Source: Flavobacteriaceae bacterium
GTDB lineage: Bacteria; Bacteroidota; Bacteroidia; Flavobacteriales; Flavobacteriaceae
Length of the DNA: 64,000 nucleotides
Direction of reading: 5' to 3'
Assembly (NCBI GenBank): GCA_013043685.1
Contig: JABDNT010000060.1
Coordinates: 1 to 64,000 of the forward strand
Position numbers and translations under genes: made by a program. Shown one piece after another: positions 10,423-18,947 of the stretch. Numbering within the stretch: the stretch's first letter is position 1; each line of letters begins with the position of its first letter. The notes below the pieces were generated by a model, which saw only the letters and a program-made list of their open reading frames with translations, did not search any database and was not told the DNA's origin.

Positions 10423-11016
10423 CTAGAATTGGTATTTTATTGTGAGTACATAATTTCCGCTTCCCGACGCAAAACTGATATCCAAGGGAGGATCCTGGTA
10501 TTTTGAAGTGAACATGTACGTACTGCTTAAACCCACCGTAGCACCGGCCAATACATCCCAATAATCATGGTAACCATCCGGGCCTTCCACTCTGCTCACG
10601 GCTACTATGCCCGCCAGCACATACGCAGCCCAACCGTATTCCCAACCGTAACGACGCTGAATAAAAGACGCTCCGCTAAAGGCGGATGCTGTATGACCAC
10701 TGGGAAACGCATCGTATTGATGACGGCCTTCTGGCCTGCGTTTTGCAATTAGGTATTTTAAAGAATAGGTTAGTGCCAAAGTAGTGCCATAAGAAAAGAC
10801 CAATTGTTTAGTACCTTCATAATCTCCTTTGATAAGCGTGATCATTCCGGCACCAATGGGTAAGGCAATCTGCAACACGTCTCCTGTTCCTTCGAGAATG
10901 AATTCCCACTGCTCATGACCTCCATCGTTAGCAATGATCGGGGTTTGCGCATGTGAAATATTAAAGAAAGTCAAAGGAATGACGATATAGGCTATATATG
11001 CAAGTTTATTGCGCAT
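10423..11016 (-). CDS. PAP2-family membrane phosphatase
   Basis: This is a 197-residue acid phosphatase of the PAP2/haloperoxidase fold, likely acting on lipid phosphates at the envelope. A signal-like N-terminus is followed by several hydrophobic helices. The three phosphatase signatures are visible: KRRPEG (from KYLIAKRRP), PSGHT, and SRVEGPDGYHDYWD. The last has seven residues between the Arg and the catalytic His instead of the usual five, a small insertion with the His-x3-Asp part intact. It stands alone between the cold-shock gene and recG. Confidence 0.85.
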   Translation of the reverse strand: MRNKLAYIAYIVIPLTFFNISHAQTPIIANDGGHEQWEFILEGTGDVLQIALPIGAGMITLIKGDYEGTKQLVFSYGTTLALTYSLKYLIAKRRPEGRHQYDAFPSGHTASAFSGASFIQRRYGWEYGWAAYVLAGIVAVSRVEGPDGYHDYWDVLAGATVGLSSTYMFTSKYQDPPLDISFASGSGNYVLTIKYQF

Positions 11017-11129
11017 ACAAAGATGAGCTAGTTAAGTTGATATAGTATATAACGCACAAAGCAAGAAAAACTTATGAAAGGACGCTAACCAGGAACCGGT
11101 TCATTAGCTTATAATGTATCATTATTCAT

Positions 11130-13235
11130 CTAAGAGATATAATTCCAAATATTCCTGTACTTTGCCAGTTGGGCGTATGTAAACTTAATGGGATTGTTCT
11201 CTGTTTTCTCGAGATTAGGATCATCTCTTAAAGTTTGAAAAGCATACGATCTTGCGATCTTCAATATCTCGCCATCTTTTATTATATCTGCAATTCGAAG
11301 GTTTAGGACACCACTTTGTTGTGTACCCATGATATCACCGGGGCCTCTTAATTTCAAATCTGTTTCGGCGATCTCAAAGCCGTCATTGGTGCGCACCATC
11401 GTTTCCAGTCTTGTGCGGGCATCATGAGATAGTTTATGTCCGGTCATCAGGATGCAGTAGCTTTGTTCCGCACCTCGGCCGACGCGGCCGCGAAGTTGGT
11501 GTAATTGCGATAATCCAAATCTTTCTGCACTTTCTATTACCATAACCGATGCGTTTGGAACGTCAACACCAACTTCAATGACGGTGGTGGCCACCATGAT
11601 CTGGGTTTCTCCCTTTACAAATCGATTCATTTCATAATCCTTATCGGCGGATTTCATTTTTCCGTGCACTATGGAAACCTGATATTCTGGCATTGGAAAT
11701 TCACGAACTATACTTTCATATCCATCCATCAGATCCTTATAATCCAGGGCCTCGCTTTCCTGAATTAATGGGTAGACAATATACACTTGTCTGCCCTTTG
11801 AAATTTCATCTTTGAGGAAGCGAAAAACCTTCAATCGATTTGCATCAAATCGATGTACCGTTTTAATCGATTTTCTACCTGGCGGAAGTTCGTCAATTAT
11901 ACTAATATCAAGGTCGCCATAAACACTCATAGCCAGGGTGCGTGGAATAGGGGTAGCTGTCATCACAAGAATGTGCGGGGGGCGTTCATTTTTATGCCAT
12001 AACTTACTTCTCTGGGCAACTCCAAACCGATGTTGTTCGTCGATAATCGCAATCCCTAAATTATTGAATTTTACCTTGTCTTCGAGAAGTGCATGAGTAC
12101 CAATAAGGACTTGAAGAGAGCCATTTTCAAGATTTTCATGAATTTTTCTTCTATTTGAAGTACTGGTTGAACCAGTGAGTAATGAAATACTGATATTGAG
12201 ATTATTACACCATTTAAATAAACTATTATAGTGCTGAACTGACAAAATTTCAGTTGGAGCCATTAAACAGGCCTGATAACCGTTGTCAAGGCCTATTAAC
12301 ATTGACATAAAGGCCACAACTGTCTTTCCGCTGCCCACATCTCCCTGTAGTAGTCTGTTCATTTGTGCCTGACTGCCAACATCTTTGCGAATTTCTTTGA
12401 TCACCCGCTTTTGTGCATCGGTTAAATTAAAAGGTAAATACGATTTAAAAAATGAGTTGAAGTAGTCCCCTACTTCAGAAAATAGGTACCCTTTAATTTT
12501 AGTTTTATGGATTAAATTTTTACGTAAAAGCTGCAGTTGGATATAGAATAATTCTTCAAATTTTAATCGGTACTGAGCTCTTGCCAAAAGGGATGCGTTT
12601 TTGGGAAAATGGATGTTGAAAAGCGCTTCATTTTTGGGCAGTAATTTTAGGCTGTCAAGGATCGGTTTTGACAGGCTTTCTACGAAGGCATTTTGAGCTT
12701 CGGAAAACAACTGTTGCATTAGTTTGTTGACCACGCGATTTGTGATACCCCGGGTACTGAGTTTTTCGGTAGATGGATAAACAGGTTGCATTGCAGACCG
12801 AAGACTTTTTTCATGCTCTTTTACCAATTCCATTTCGGGATGAGGCATTGAAAAATGATCATTGAACCAATTTGCCCGTCCGAAGATCACGTAAGGCTCA
12901 TTTAATTTTAAATTCTCCCGAATCCATTTCTGACCCCTGAACCAAACAAGTTCCATTGTACCTGTTTCATCAGTGAAGGTCGCTACTAATCGTTTTCCGC
13001 GTTTTTGTTCAACGGTTTTGATATGGGTGATCTTACCAATAATCTGAACTTCCGCATTCGTTTTTTGCAGTTCCGCGATCTTGTAATAGCGCGTTCTGTC
13101 GAGGTATCGGTTAGGAAACAGGTTAATAAGGTCCTGAAACGTATGAATTCCCAGCTCCTTTTTCAGCAGATCTGCCCTGTTGGGGCCTACGCCTTTCAAA
13201 AATTCTATGGGAGTTTGGAGAAAATTGGGATTCAT
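11130..13235 (-). CDS. recG: ATP-dependent DNA helicase RecG
   Basis: RecG remodels stalled replication forks and Holliday junctions. The 701-residue length is standard. From the N-terminus there is the helix-hairpin-helix-like start (PIEFLKGVGPNRADLLKKELG), the wedge OB domain (about 60-150), helicase domain 1 with GDVGSGKT and the Walker B DEQH, the TATPIPRT motif III, and helicase domain 2 ending in the QLRGRVGRG and LRGPGDIMGTQQSG motifs. The start codon is 6 bases from a dispersed-type repeat (13242 onward), so any promoter must lie in or beyond that repeat. Confidence 0.97.
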   Translation of the reverse strand: MNPNFLQTPIEFLKGVGPNRADLLKKELGIHTFQDLINLFPNRYLDRTRYYKIAELQKTNAEVQIIGKITHIKTVEQKRGKRLVATFTDETGTMELVWFRGQKWIRENLKLNEPYVIFGRANWFNDHFSMPHPEMELVKEHEKSLRSAMQPVYPSTEKLSTRGITNRVVNKLMQQLFSEAQNAFVESLSKPILDSLKLLPKNEALFNIHFPKNASLLARAQYRLKFEELFYIQLQLLRKNLIHKTKIKGYLFSEVGDYFNSFFKSYLPFNLTDAQKRVIKEIRKDVGSQAQMNRLLQGDVGSGKTVVAFMSMLIGLDNGYQACLMAPTEILSVQHYNSLFKWCNNLNISISLLTGSTSTSNRRKIHENLENGSLQVLIGTHALLEDKVKFNNLGIAIIDEQHRFGVAQRSKLWHKNERPPHILVMTATPIPRTLAMSVYGDLDISIIDELPPGRKSIKTVHRFDANRLKVFRFLKDEISKGRQVYIVYPLIQESEALDYKDLMDGYESIVREFPMPEYQVSIVHGKMKSADKDYEMNRFVKGETQIMVATTVIEVGVDVPNASVMVIESAERFGLSQLHQLRGRVGRGAEQSYCILMTGHKLSHDARTRLETMVRTNDGFEIAETDLKLRGPGDIMGTQQSGVLNLRIADIIKDGEILKIARSYAFQTLRDDPNLEKTENNPIKFTYAQLAKYRNIWNYIS

Positions 13236-13241
13236 AGAACG

Positions 13242-13330
13242 AATTTAGTCATTTCGTCTGAAGATTGTCGTTTCTCTCTATACGGTTTGTTCGCAGTTGT
13301 TTGTCATTTCGACCGCAGGGAGAAATCTCA
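13242..13330. repeat. Left copies of a GTCATTTCG-type short repeat flanking the GIY-YIG gene
   Basis: AATTTAGTCATTTCG at 13242-13256 recurs as an exact inverse complement at 13770-13784. A second related unit, GTCATTTCGA (13303-13312) with GGGAGAAATCTCA (13318-13330), follows. The same two ends (GTCATTTCGA and GAGAAATCTCA) are found in inverse orientation in the right-hand repeat. The last unit supplies the TGA stop of the GIY-YIG gene. Confidence 0.75.
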
Positions 13331-13639
13331 TCATGTTGCGATTCTGAATATTTGTTGATTCAAAGATTCCCATTTCGGATTAAACGCTATTATTAATTCG
13401 TGTTTCTTAGATCTCTTCCATTTCTTTATTTCTTTCTCCCTTTTAAGAGCAGCTAAAGGTTCAGTAAATTGCTCGTAGTATACCAAATAATAACAATTGT
13501 ACTTTCCGGCGAAACTCTTCCTGGCATTCATACTATCAAAATAATGCTGTGCGATCCTGCGTTGCATAATATTCGTAATACCAGTATAAAGTGCGGTTCG
13601 ATACTGATTGGAAACAATATAGACAATATAACTTTTCAT
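13331..13639 (-). CDS. GIY-YIG endonuclease-domain protein
   Basis: This is a 102-residue single GIY-YIG domain of the YhbQ/UPF0213-like small group. The motif appears as YIVYIVSN followed by LYTGIT, then the Arg-containing RRIAQHY helix, and the metal-binding Glu lies in REKEIKKWKRSKK. No DNA-binding domain is attached. The gene is enclosed by inverted copies of a short repeat, and its stop codon lies within the repeat. This suggests that gene and repeats travel or evolve together. The nuclease fold is clear; the biological substrate is unknown. Confidence 0.85.
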   Translation of the reverse strand: MKSYIVYIVSNQYRTALYTGITNIMQRRIAQHYFDSMNARKSFAGKYNCYYLVYYEQFTEPLAALKREKEIKKWKRSKKHELIIAFNPKWESLNQQIFRIAT

Positions 13640-13704
13640 GAATAAAGAAATACGGGGAGTGGAAAGCAGGTTATTAAAGTTATCAAAAATTCTTAAGGAT
13701 GGAA

Positions 13705-13784
13705 TTTCTCATTCGTTCCTCCTTCGTATTTAGAGAGCTATTAGTGAGATTTCTCATTCGTTCCTCCTTCGAAATGACTAAATT
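13705..13784. repeat. Right copies of the short repeat, inverted relative to the left ones
   Basis: A 22-base unit, beginning TTTCTCATTCG and ending CCTCCTTCG, occurs twice (13705-13726 and 13750-13771). The second copy continues into GAAATGACTAAATT, the exact inverse complement of 13242-13256. The repeat is translatable in frame with the downstream peptidase gene, which creates an artificial N-terminal extension there. Confidence 0.75.
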
Positions 13785-13812
13785 TGGCAAAACAATTGCA
13801 GCTGTTTTCTAC

Positions 13813-15882
13813 ATGAGACAAATTCTAATACTCCTCTTCTTCTTTTATCCCATTGGTGGTGTAGCTCAGCAAACCGATGTTGTCGACTTTCTTGAAATTC
13901 GAGCAAATCTTACGGTGATACCATTCCAAAAAAGCATTGAAGGGGGCATCCACCTCAAATTTAGAACTTTGAAAGATGTTGATTCGGTATATCTCGATGC
14001 GGTAAATATGGAAAAAACCTCTCTAGATATAGATTATCGAAGTGTTAAGGTGGAAACTAGCAATGATAAATTTTGGTTAATTGGCAAGTTTAAAAAGAAT
14101 CAGGAATACAAGACTTCCTTTTCGTACCAAGCCTATCCCCAACAGACCCTGTATTTTACAGACGACCAAATCTGGACCCAAGGGCAGGGAAAGTACACTT
14201 CGCATTGGCTACCATCAATCGATGATATGAATGATAAGATCGAATTCGATCTGAATATAGCAGTTCAGGGAAGAGAGAACGAAATCATATCGAATGGTAC
14301 ACTTGCGAATATGCAATTTGCTGGCGATATGAAAGCTGCGGAGTATCAAATGAATCACCCCATGTCAAGCTATCTCGCGGCTCTCGTCATTGGGGATTTC
14401 AGAAAAAAAGAGATTACCTCCGCCTCGGGAATACCTATTGAGCTGTATTACAAACCTGAGGACTCTCTAAAAGCAGAACCTACCTACCGTTACACAAAGG
14501 AGATCTTCGATTTCCTGGAAACTGAAATCGGGATACCTTATCCGTGGCAGAACTACAAACAGGTGCCTGTTCGAGATTTTCTATATGCTGGAATGGAAAA
14601 TACTACGGCTACGATCTTCTCCGAAGCTTTTGTAGTGGATTCTATAGGTTTTAATGATAGAAATTATGTCAATGTAAATGCTCATGAGTTAGCGCACCAC
14701 TGGTTTGGAAACCTGGTTACGGAAACATCGGGCTCTCATCACTGGCTGCAGGAAGGCTTTGCCACTTATTATGCACATCTCGCGGAAAAGGAACTTTTTG
14801 GTGACGATTATTTTTACTGGATGTTGTACCAGAGTGCGGAGCAACTGAAGGAACTAAGCGATGCAGGCAAAGGTGAATCTCTGTTGAATCCTGAAGCGTC
14901 TTCGCTCACCTTTTATGAAAAAGGTGCCTGGGCATTGCATATCTTGCGCGAGCTGATAGGAGATGATGCATTCAAATCAGCTATTCGATCTTACCTCGAA
15001 AAGTATAAATATCGAAATGTATCTACCGAAGACTTTCTCGCCGAAGTACGGGCTTCCACGGCCATAGATATTTCTCAATGGGAAGCGGATTGGCTGAATC
15101 AGTCAGCTTTTAAGGCCATGCAAGCATTTAATTCACTTTCGAAATCGGATTTCATGGATCGGTATTTTCAGGTATCATCGCTCCGGTCAGGACCTGTATC
15201 TCAAAAGATCGATGCATTACGAAATGCCATCGAAAGTAATAATGATTTTATAGGCCAGGAAGCCGTGTATCAACTTTCAGGGGAAGATAGATTTGTGACC
15301 CATTTCTTATACGAAAAGGCCTTGGATAGTGATAATCTTTATATCAGACAGGCTGTTGCCGTATCTATGGATGGAGTTTCGGAAAGACTTAAAGAAAAAT
15401 ATGAAGGGCTTCTTCATGATAAGAGCTATTTAACTATTGAAACAGCATTATACAATTTATGGAGCTCCTTTCCTGATGACAGGGAGCGTTATTTAAATGA
15501 TACCGAAAGAATAATTGGTTTTCAGGATAAGAATGTACGTCAGTTATGGCTTGCATTGGCGATCATTACCGAAGGGTATCGTACAAATGAAAAAACCGAC
15601 TTTGTGAAGGAACTTCGGAATTATACCGGCAGCGATTATAGTTTCGAAATCCGGCAAAAAGCTTTTAACTACATCAACGATTTGGGATTGTATGATGACG
15701 TTGTAATTGATAATCTTATCCAGGCCTCGGTGCATCATAATTGGAGGTTTCGAAATGCCTCGCGCAAAATGCTTTCCGGGAAAATGAAAGATTCGGATAT
15801 CCGAGAAACTATAGAAGCAAAATTGGATCAGTTTTCAGAAAAAGAAAAGCAATTCCTAAATTCCAAATTAAAAACAGAATGA
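13813..15882 (+). CDS. Exported M1-family aminopeptidase
   Basis: This is a zinc metallopeptidase that removes N-terminal residues from peptides in the envelope or outside the cell. The ATG at 13813 gives a signal peptide (RQILILLFFFYPIGGVAQ) and 689 residues; the open frame upstream is translated repeat DNA. The exopeptidase motif GMEN (in YAGMENTTATIF) and the zinc site HELAHHWFGN, with the third ligand Glu in WLQEGFATY, are intact. The C-terminal 200 residues look like a HEAT-type helical domain. Its stop overlaps the start of the patatin gene (ATGA), so translation is probably coupled. Confidence 0.9.
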   Translation: MRQILILLFFFYPIGGVAQQTDVVDFLEIRANLTVIPFQKSIEGGIHLKFRTLKDVDSVYLDAVNMEKTSLDIDYRSVKVETSNDKFWLIGKFKKNQEYKTSFSYQAYPQQTLYFTDDQIWTQGQGKYTSHWLPSIDDMNDKIEFDLNIAVQGRENEIISNGTLANMQFAGDMKAAEYQMNHPMSSYLAALVIGDFRKKEITSASGIPIELYYKPEDSLKAEPTYRYTKEIFDFLETEIGIPYPWQNYKQVPVRDFLYAGMENTTATIFSEAFVVDSIGFNDRNYVNVNAHELAHHWFGNLVTETSGSHHWLQEGFATYYAHLAEKELFGDDYFYWMLYQSAEQLKELSDAGKGESLLNPEASSLTFYEKGAWALHILRELIGDDAFKSAIRSYLEKYKYRNVSTEDFLAEVRASTAIDISQWEADWLNQSAFKAMQAFNSLSKSDFMDRYFQVSSLRSGPVSQKIDALRNAIESNNDFIGQEAVYQLSGEDRFVTHFLYEKALDSDNLYIRQAVAVSMDGVSERLKEKYEGLLHDKSYLTIETALYNLWSSFPDDRERYLNDTERIIGFQDKNVRQLWLALAIITEGYRTNEKTDFVKELRNYTGSDYSFEIRQKAFNYINDLGLYDDVVIDNLIQASVHHNWRFRNASRKMLSGKMKDSDIRETIEAKLDQFSEKEKQFLNSKLKTE

Positions 15883-16793
15883 GAGCAATGGTAATATCCG
15901 GTGGTGGGAGCAAGGGTGCCTTTGCGGGTGGGGTGGCCCAGTACCTAATGATGGAAAAAGGGTATGATTATAATCTTTTTGTTGGAACCTCGACCGGAAG
16001 TCTGCTTATTTCCCACCTTGCGCTAAACAAACTTGAAAAGATCAAAAAAGTATACACTTCTGTCGATCAGAAAGATATTTTTAGTCACAGGCCATTCGTG
16101 GTCAAAAAAGGGAAACACGGGGAGAAGGAGATAGCTATTGCTCACTTTAGAGTACTTCGGAATTTCTTCAGGGGGAGTAAGACATTCGGAGAGAGTTATA
16201 ATTTACGCCGCCTTATTTCGAATACGCTGACTCGGAAAGAATTTGAAGAGCTAAAAGAGAGTGACAAGGAAGTTGTAGTCACTGTTTCCAATTTGTCTAT
16301 GAACCAGGTGGAGTATAAATCGGTTAATGATTTCAGTTACAGTGATTTCTGTGATTGGATATGGATCTCATGTAATTATATTCCGTTTATGAGTCTTGTA
16401 AAGAAAGATTTCAATGAATATGCCGATGGCGGATTCGGAAGTATGGTGCCTATTGAGGAAGCGATCAACCGCGGTGCCACCATAGTAGATGTAATCATCC
16501 TGGAAACTGAAGTTACGCATTATAACAGGATGCCATCCAGAAATCCGTTCTCACTGCTCACAAATATGCATGCATATATGCTCGACAGGGTAGAAAAACA
16601 AAATATTCGAATTGGGAAATTTGTAGCGGGTCACCATGACGCGGTGATTAATTTCTATTATACCCCTACGGTGTTAACCACTAATTCCCTCATTTTCGAC
16701 CATAAACAAATGACTAATTGGTGGGATAGCGGATTTAAGCATGCTATGAATCAGGATCAGGAAACCAGTGAGATCCACCCTAATGATGCTTAG
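15879..16793 (+). CDS. Patatin-like phospholipase
   Basis: This is a serine acyl hydrolase of the patatin group, 304 residues, acting on lipids. The oxyanion loop GGGSKGAFAGG, the nucleophile elbow GTSTGS and the catalytic DGG (YADGGFG) are all present. The start is the ATG overlapping the peptidase stop; longer forms would reuse peptidase DNA in another frame. No signal peptide is seen, so it is cytosolic or peripheral. Its last bases overlap the convergent gene at 16790. Confidence 0.9.
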   Translation: MRAMVISGGGSKGAFAGGVAQYLMMEKGYDYNLFVGTSTGSLLISHLALNKLEKIKKVYTSVDQKDIFSHRPFVVKKGKHGEKEIAIAHFRVLRNFFRGSKTFGESYNLRRLISNTLTRKEFEELKESDKEVVVTVSNLSMNQVEYKSVNDFSYSDFCDWIWISCNYIPFMSLVKKDFNEYADGGFGSMVPIEEAINRGATIVDVIILETEVTHYNRMPSRNPFSLLTNMHAYMLDRVEKQNIRIGKFVAGHHDAVINFYYTPTVLTTNSLIFDHKQMTNWWDSGFKHAMNQDQETSEIHPNDA

Positions 16794-17314
16794 AACAGTT
16801 CCGAGACTTCTTTTTTAATATAGGCAAGTGCCTTTTGTGATGGAGTGATCTCTTCCATAAAATTCCGTAGCAAATACTCCCTCATTTCATCGGCTCCCCC
16901 GTCTTTTTCATGCATAGCTGCTTGCCGGATCACATGAATGGTCGCATTTTTAGCCGCGTTCACCAAATTCCAGCATTCCGGGGTCACATATATCTGTTGG
17001 GTAACATTGTGTTCAAATTCCTGTTCGATATTGTTAATAAGCAGGGTTTCGTACTTCTCAATTTCATCAGAGAACGGTTTTACCCGAATTAAAAGTTTAT
17101 TCGGGTCTAAGCGCTCCATAAGCAGCGTAATTCGTTCATACGCCTGTAAACGCATGGGTAGCACCTTATTCTGGGCCTCCTTTTGAATTAGATAACGCCG
17201 GCGCCCCTCTTCATTCGAGGTATGGCCTTTAAAGAAATAATAAGCTATCACTCCAACAACTATTGCTGGCAGCAGGTAGGCCACATAGCCTAAGATTTGA
17301 GACATTTCTTCCAT
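16790..17314 (-). CDS. Uncharacterised membrane-anchored protein
   Basis: The protein has 174 residues with one N-terminal transmembrane helix (ILGYVAYLLPAIVVGVIAYYFF) and then a soluble helical domain beginning RRRYLIQKEAQNKVLPMRLQ and including AYERITLLMERLDP. It resembles small conserved flavobacterial proteins of unknown role, and no catalytic motif is visible. It is the third gene of a minus-strand unit behind the M20 peptidase and the glutamate-synthase-like gene, with a gap of 19 bases. The C-terminal four bases overlap the patatin gene end to end. Confidence 0.6.
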   Translation of the reverse strand: MEEMSQILGYVAYLLPAIVVGVIAYYFFKGHTSNEEGRRRYLIQKEAQNKVLPMRLQAYERITLLMERLDPNKLLIRVKPFSDEIEKYETLLINNIEQEFEHNVTQQIYVTPECWNLVNAAKNATIHVIRQAAMHEKDGGADEMREYLLRNFMEEITPSQKALAYIKKEVSELF

Positions 17315-17333
17315 TTTCGGTAGGTTTTAAATA

Positions 17334-18947
17334 TTAATAACGTACTTCATTTTTTTCAATTGCCCTTTGGACAATGTTTTTTGCTTCCTTTGGCTGATAG
17401 TTTCCGCCCAAATATTGACATTTCAAATAATTTTCAACACTCTTAAGGGGAACTTTCGTTTTTTGATAACCAAACGAATTGCTTAAAGTTTTAAGCAAGT
17501 TACGATCTCCAAGGCTAAATTCTACGTCCTCCATAGTAATTTGAGACGGATGCTCGTACCCGCACGCATGCGTAATTTCCAGTAATTCTTTTCTGAAGTT
17601 CTTAAAATAAAAATGAGTCCGCCTGGCTTTATCCTTGATATTTATTCCACGCTGGCGCCATTTATTCTGGGTAGCCACACCACTGGGGCAGTGGTTATTA
17701 TGACAGATCTGAGCCTGAATACAGCCCACCGCCATCATGGCTTCACGCGCCACATTAATACAATCCGCACCCATTGCAAACGCCATTGCGGCCTTAGCGG
17801 GGAACCCTAGTTTTCCGCTCCCGATGAAAACAGTTTTTTCACATAGGCCATGATTCTGAAATATCTTATACACATCGCTAAACCCAAAGACCCACGGTAG
17901 TGCAACATGATCTGCAAAACTGGGAGGAGCAGCTCCCGTACCTCCTTCGCCTCCATCCACAGTAATGAAATCTGGCCCTTTACCACTATGCTTCATTTTA
18001 GTTGCCAGTTCTTCCCAGCTGTCTAGTTTTCCAACCGCCGATTTGATCCCGACAGGTAATCCGGTGGCTTCGGCTATCGCCTCAATGAAATCGATTAATC
18101 CATCAATACCATCAAAAGCACTATGAGTAGGAGGGGAGAGGACATCCTTCCCTTTTTCAACACCTCGAATATTCGCTATCTCATGGGTTATCTTAGCTGC
18201 CGGAAGCACACCGCCCTTTCCTGGTTTGGCTCCCTGGGATAGTTTGACTTCAATGGCCCTAACCTGGGGATTGTCTCTTACCAATCGCTTCATTTTCTCC
18301 ATGCTGAAGTTTCCTTCAGAATCCCTCACTCCAAAATATCCTGTACCAAAATGGAAAATCACATCCCCACCGGTACAGTGATAAGGTGATAAGCCACCTT
18401 CACCAGTATTGTGATAAGCATGCGCCATCTGGCAACCGCGGTTCAACGATTCGATCGCGCGGGCTGAGAGAGAACCGAAGCTCATCGCAGACACATTAAT
18501 CACCGAGGCTGGTCGATACGGCCTTTTTCTTCTTCCTTCTCCCATGATCTTTGCGCATGGAACAAAATAAGGGTCATTACTGTTTGGGTGATCTGTAGGA
18601 AGCTTGTAAGGAAGCATGGCATTATTGATAAAAATGTAGTTCGGCTTATAGAAATCGCGATCACTGCCGAATCCTTCATAATTATTTTCATTTTTGGCTG
18701 AAGCATATATCCACCCTCTTTCAATCCGGTTAAAAGGAAGCTCTTCCCTATTGTTAGCAACGATATATTGACGCATTTCAGGTCCTATACTTTCCAGCAT
18801 ATATCGAATATGACCTACTATAGGGAAATTATGCTGAATCGTGTGTCGTTTATTGAAAAATATATCCCTAATAGCGATCAGCGCTAAGACAATAAGAACC
18901 CAGGCCCACCAGGGAACCGACTTCAACGCCTCGAGAAATGCTTCCAT
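17334..18947 (-). CDS. Membrane-anchored FMN-binding glutamate-synthase-like protein
   Basis: The protein has 537 residues: one N-terminal transmembrane helix (WWAWVLIVLALIAIRDIFF) and then the FMN/alpha-helical TIM-barrel domain of GltB. Visible signatures are the VSAMSFGSLS strand, GEGGLSPYH, EVKLSQGAKPGKGG, VDGGEGGTGAAP and the three-cysteine iron-sulfur loop CIQAQICHNNHCPSG. The glutamine amidotransferase and GXGXG domains of GltB and any GltD are absent. It therefore belongs to the stand-alone FMN glutamate-synthase-like group, whose reaction is uncertain. It starts directly after the M20 stop, so the two are co-translated. Confidence 0.88.
   Translation of the reverse strand: MEAFLEALKSVPWWAWVLIVLALIAIRDIFFNKRHTIQHNFPIVGHIRYMLESIGPEMRQYIVANNREELPFNRIERGWIYASAKNENNYEGFGSDRDFYKPNYIFINNAMLPYKLPTDHPNSNDPYFVPCAKIMGEGRRKRPYRPASVINVSAMSFGSLSARAIESLNRGCQMAHAYHNTGEGGLSPYHCTGGDVIFHFGTGYFGVRDSEGNFSMEKMKRLVRDNPQVRAIEVKLSQGAKPGKGGVLPAAKITHEIANIRGVEKGKDVLSPPTHSAFDGIDGLIDFIEAIAEATGLPVGIKSAVGKLDSWEELATKMKHSGKGPDFITVDGGEGGTGAAPPSFADHVALPWVFGFSDVYKIFQNHGLCEKTVFIGSGKLGFPAKAAMAFAMGADCINVAREAMMAVGCIQAQICHNNHCPSGVATQNKWRQRGINIKDKARRTHFYFKNFRKELLEITHACGYEHPSQITMEDVEFSLGDRNLLKTLSNSFGYQKTKVPLKSVENYLKCQYLGGNYQPKEAKNIVQRAIEKNEVRY

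Noticed and set aside
13699-13812. N-terminal extension of the M1 aminopeptidase
   Set aside because: It is the translated short repeat (two copies of FLIRSSF). The ATG at 13813 is followed by a good signal peptide.
15741-15878. Extended start of the patatin gene
   Set aside because: It reuses M1 peptidase DNA in another frame, and the ATGA overlap at 15879 gives the normal patatin start MRAMVISGGG.
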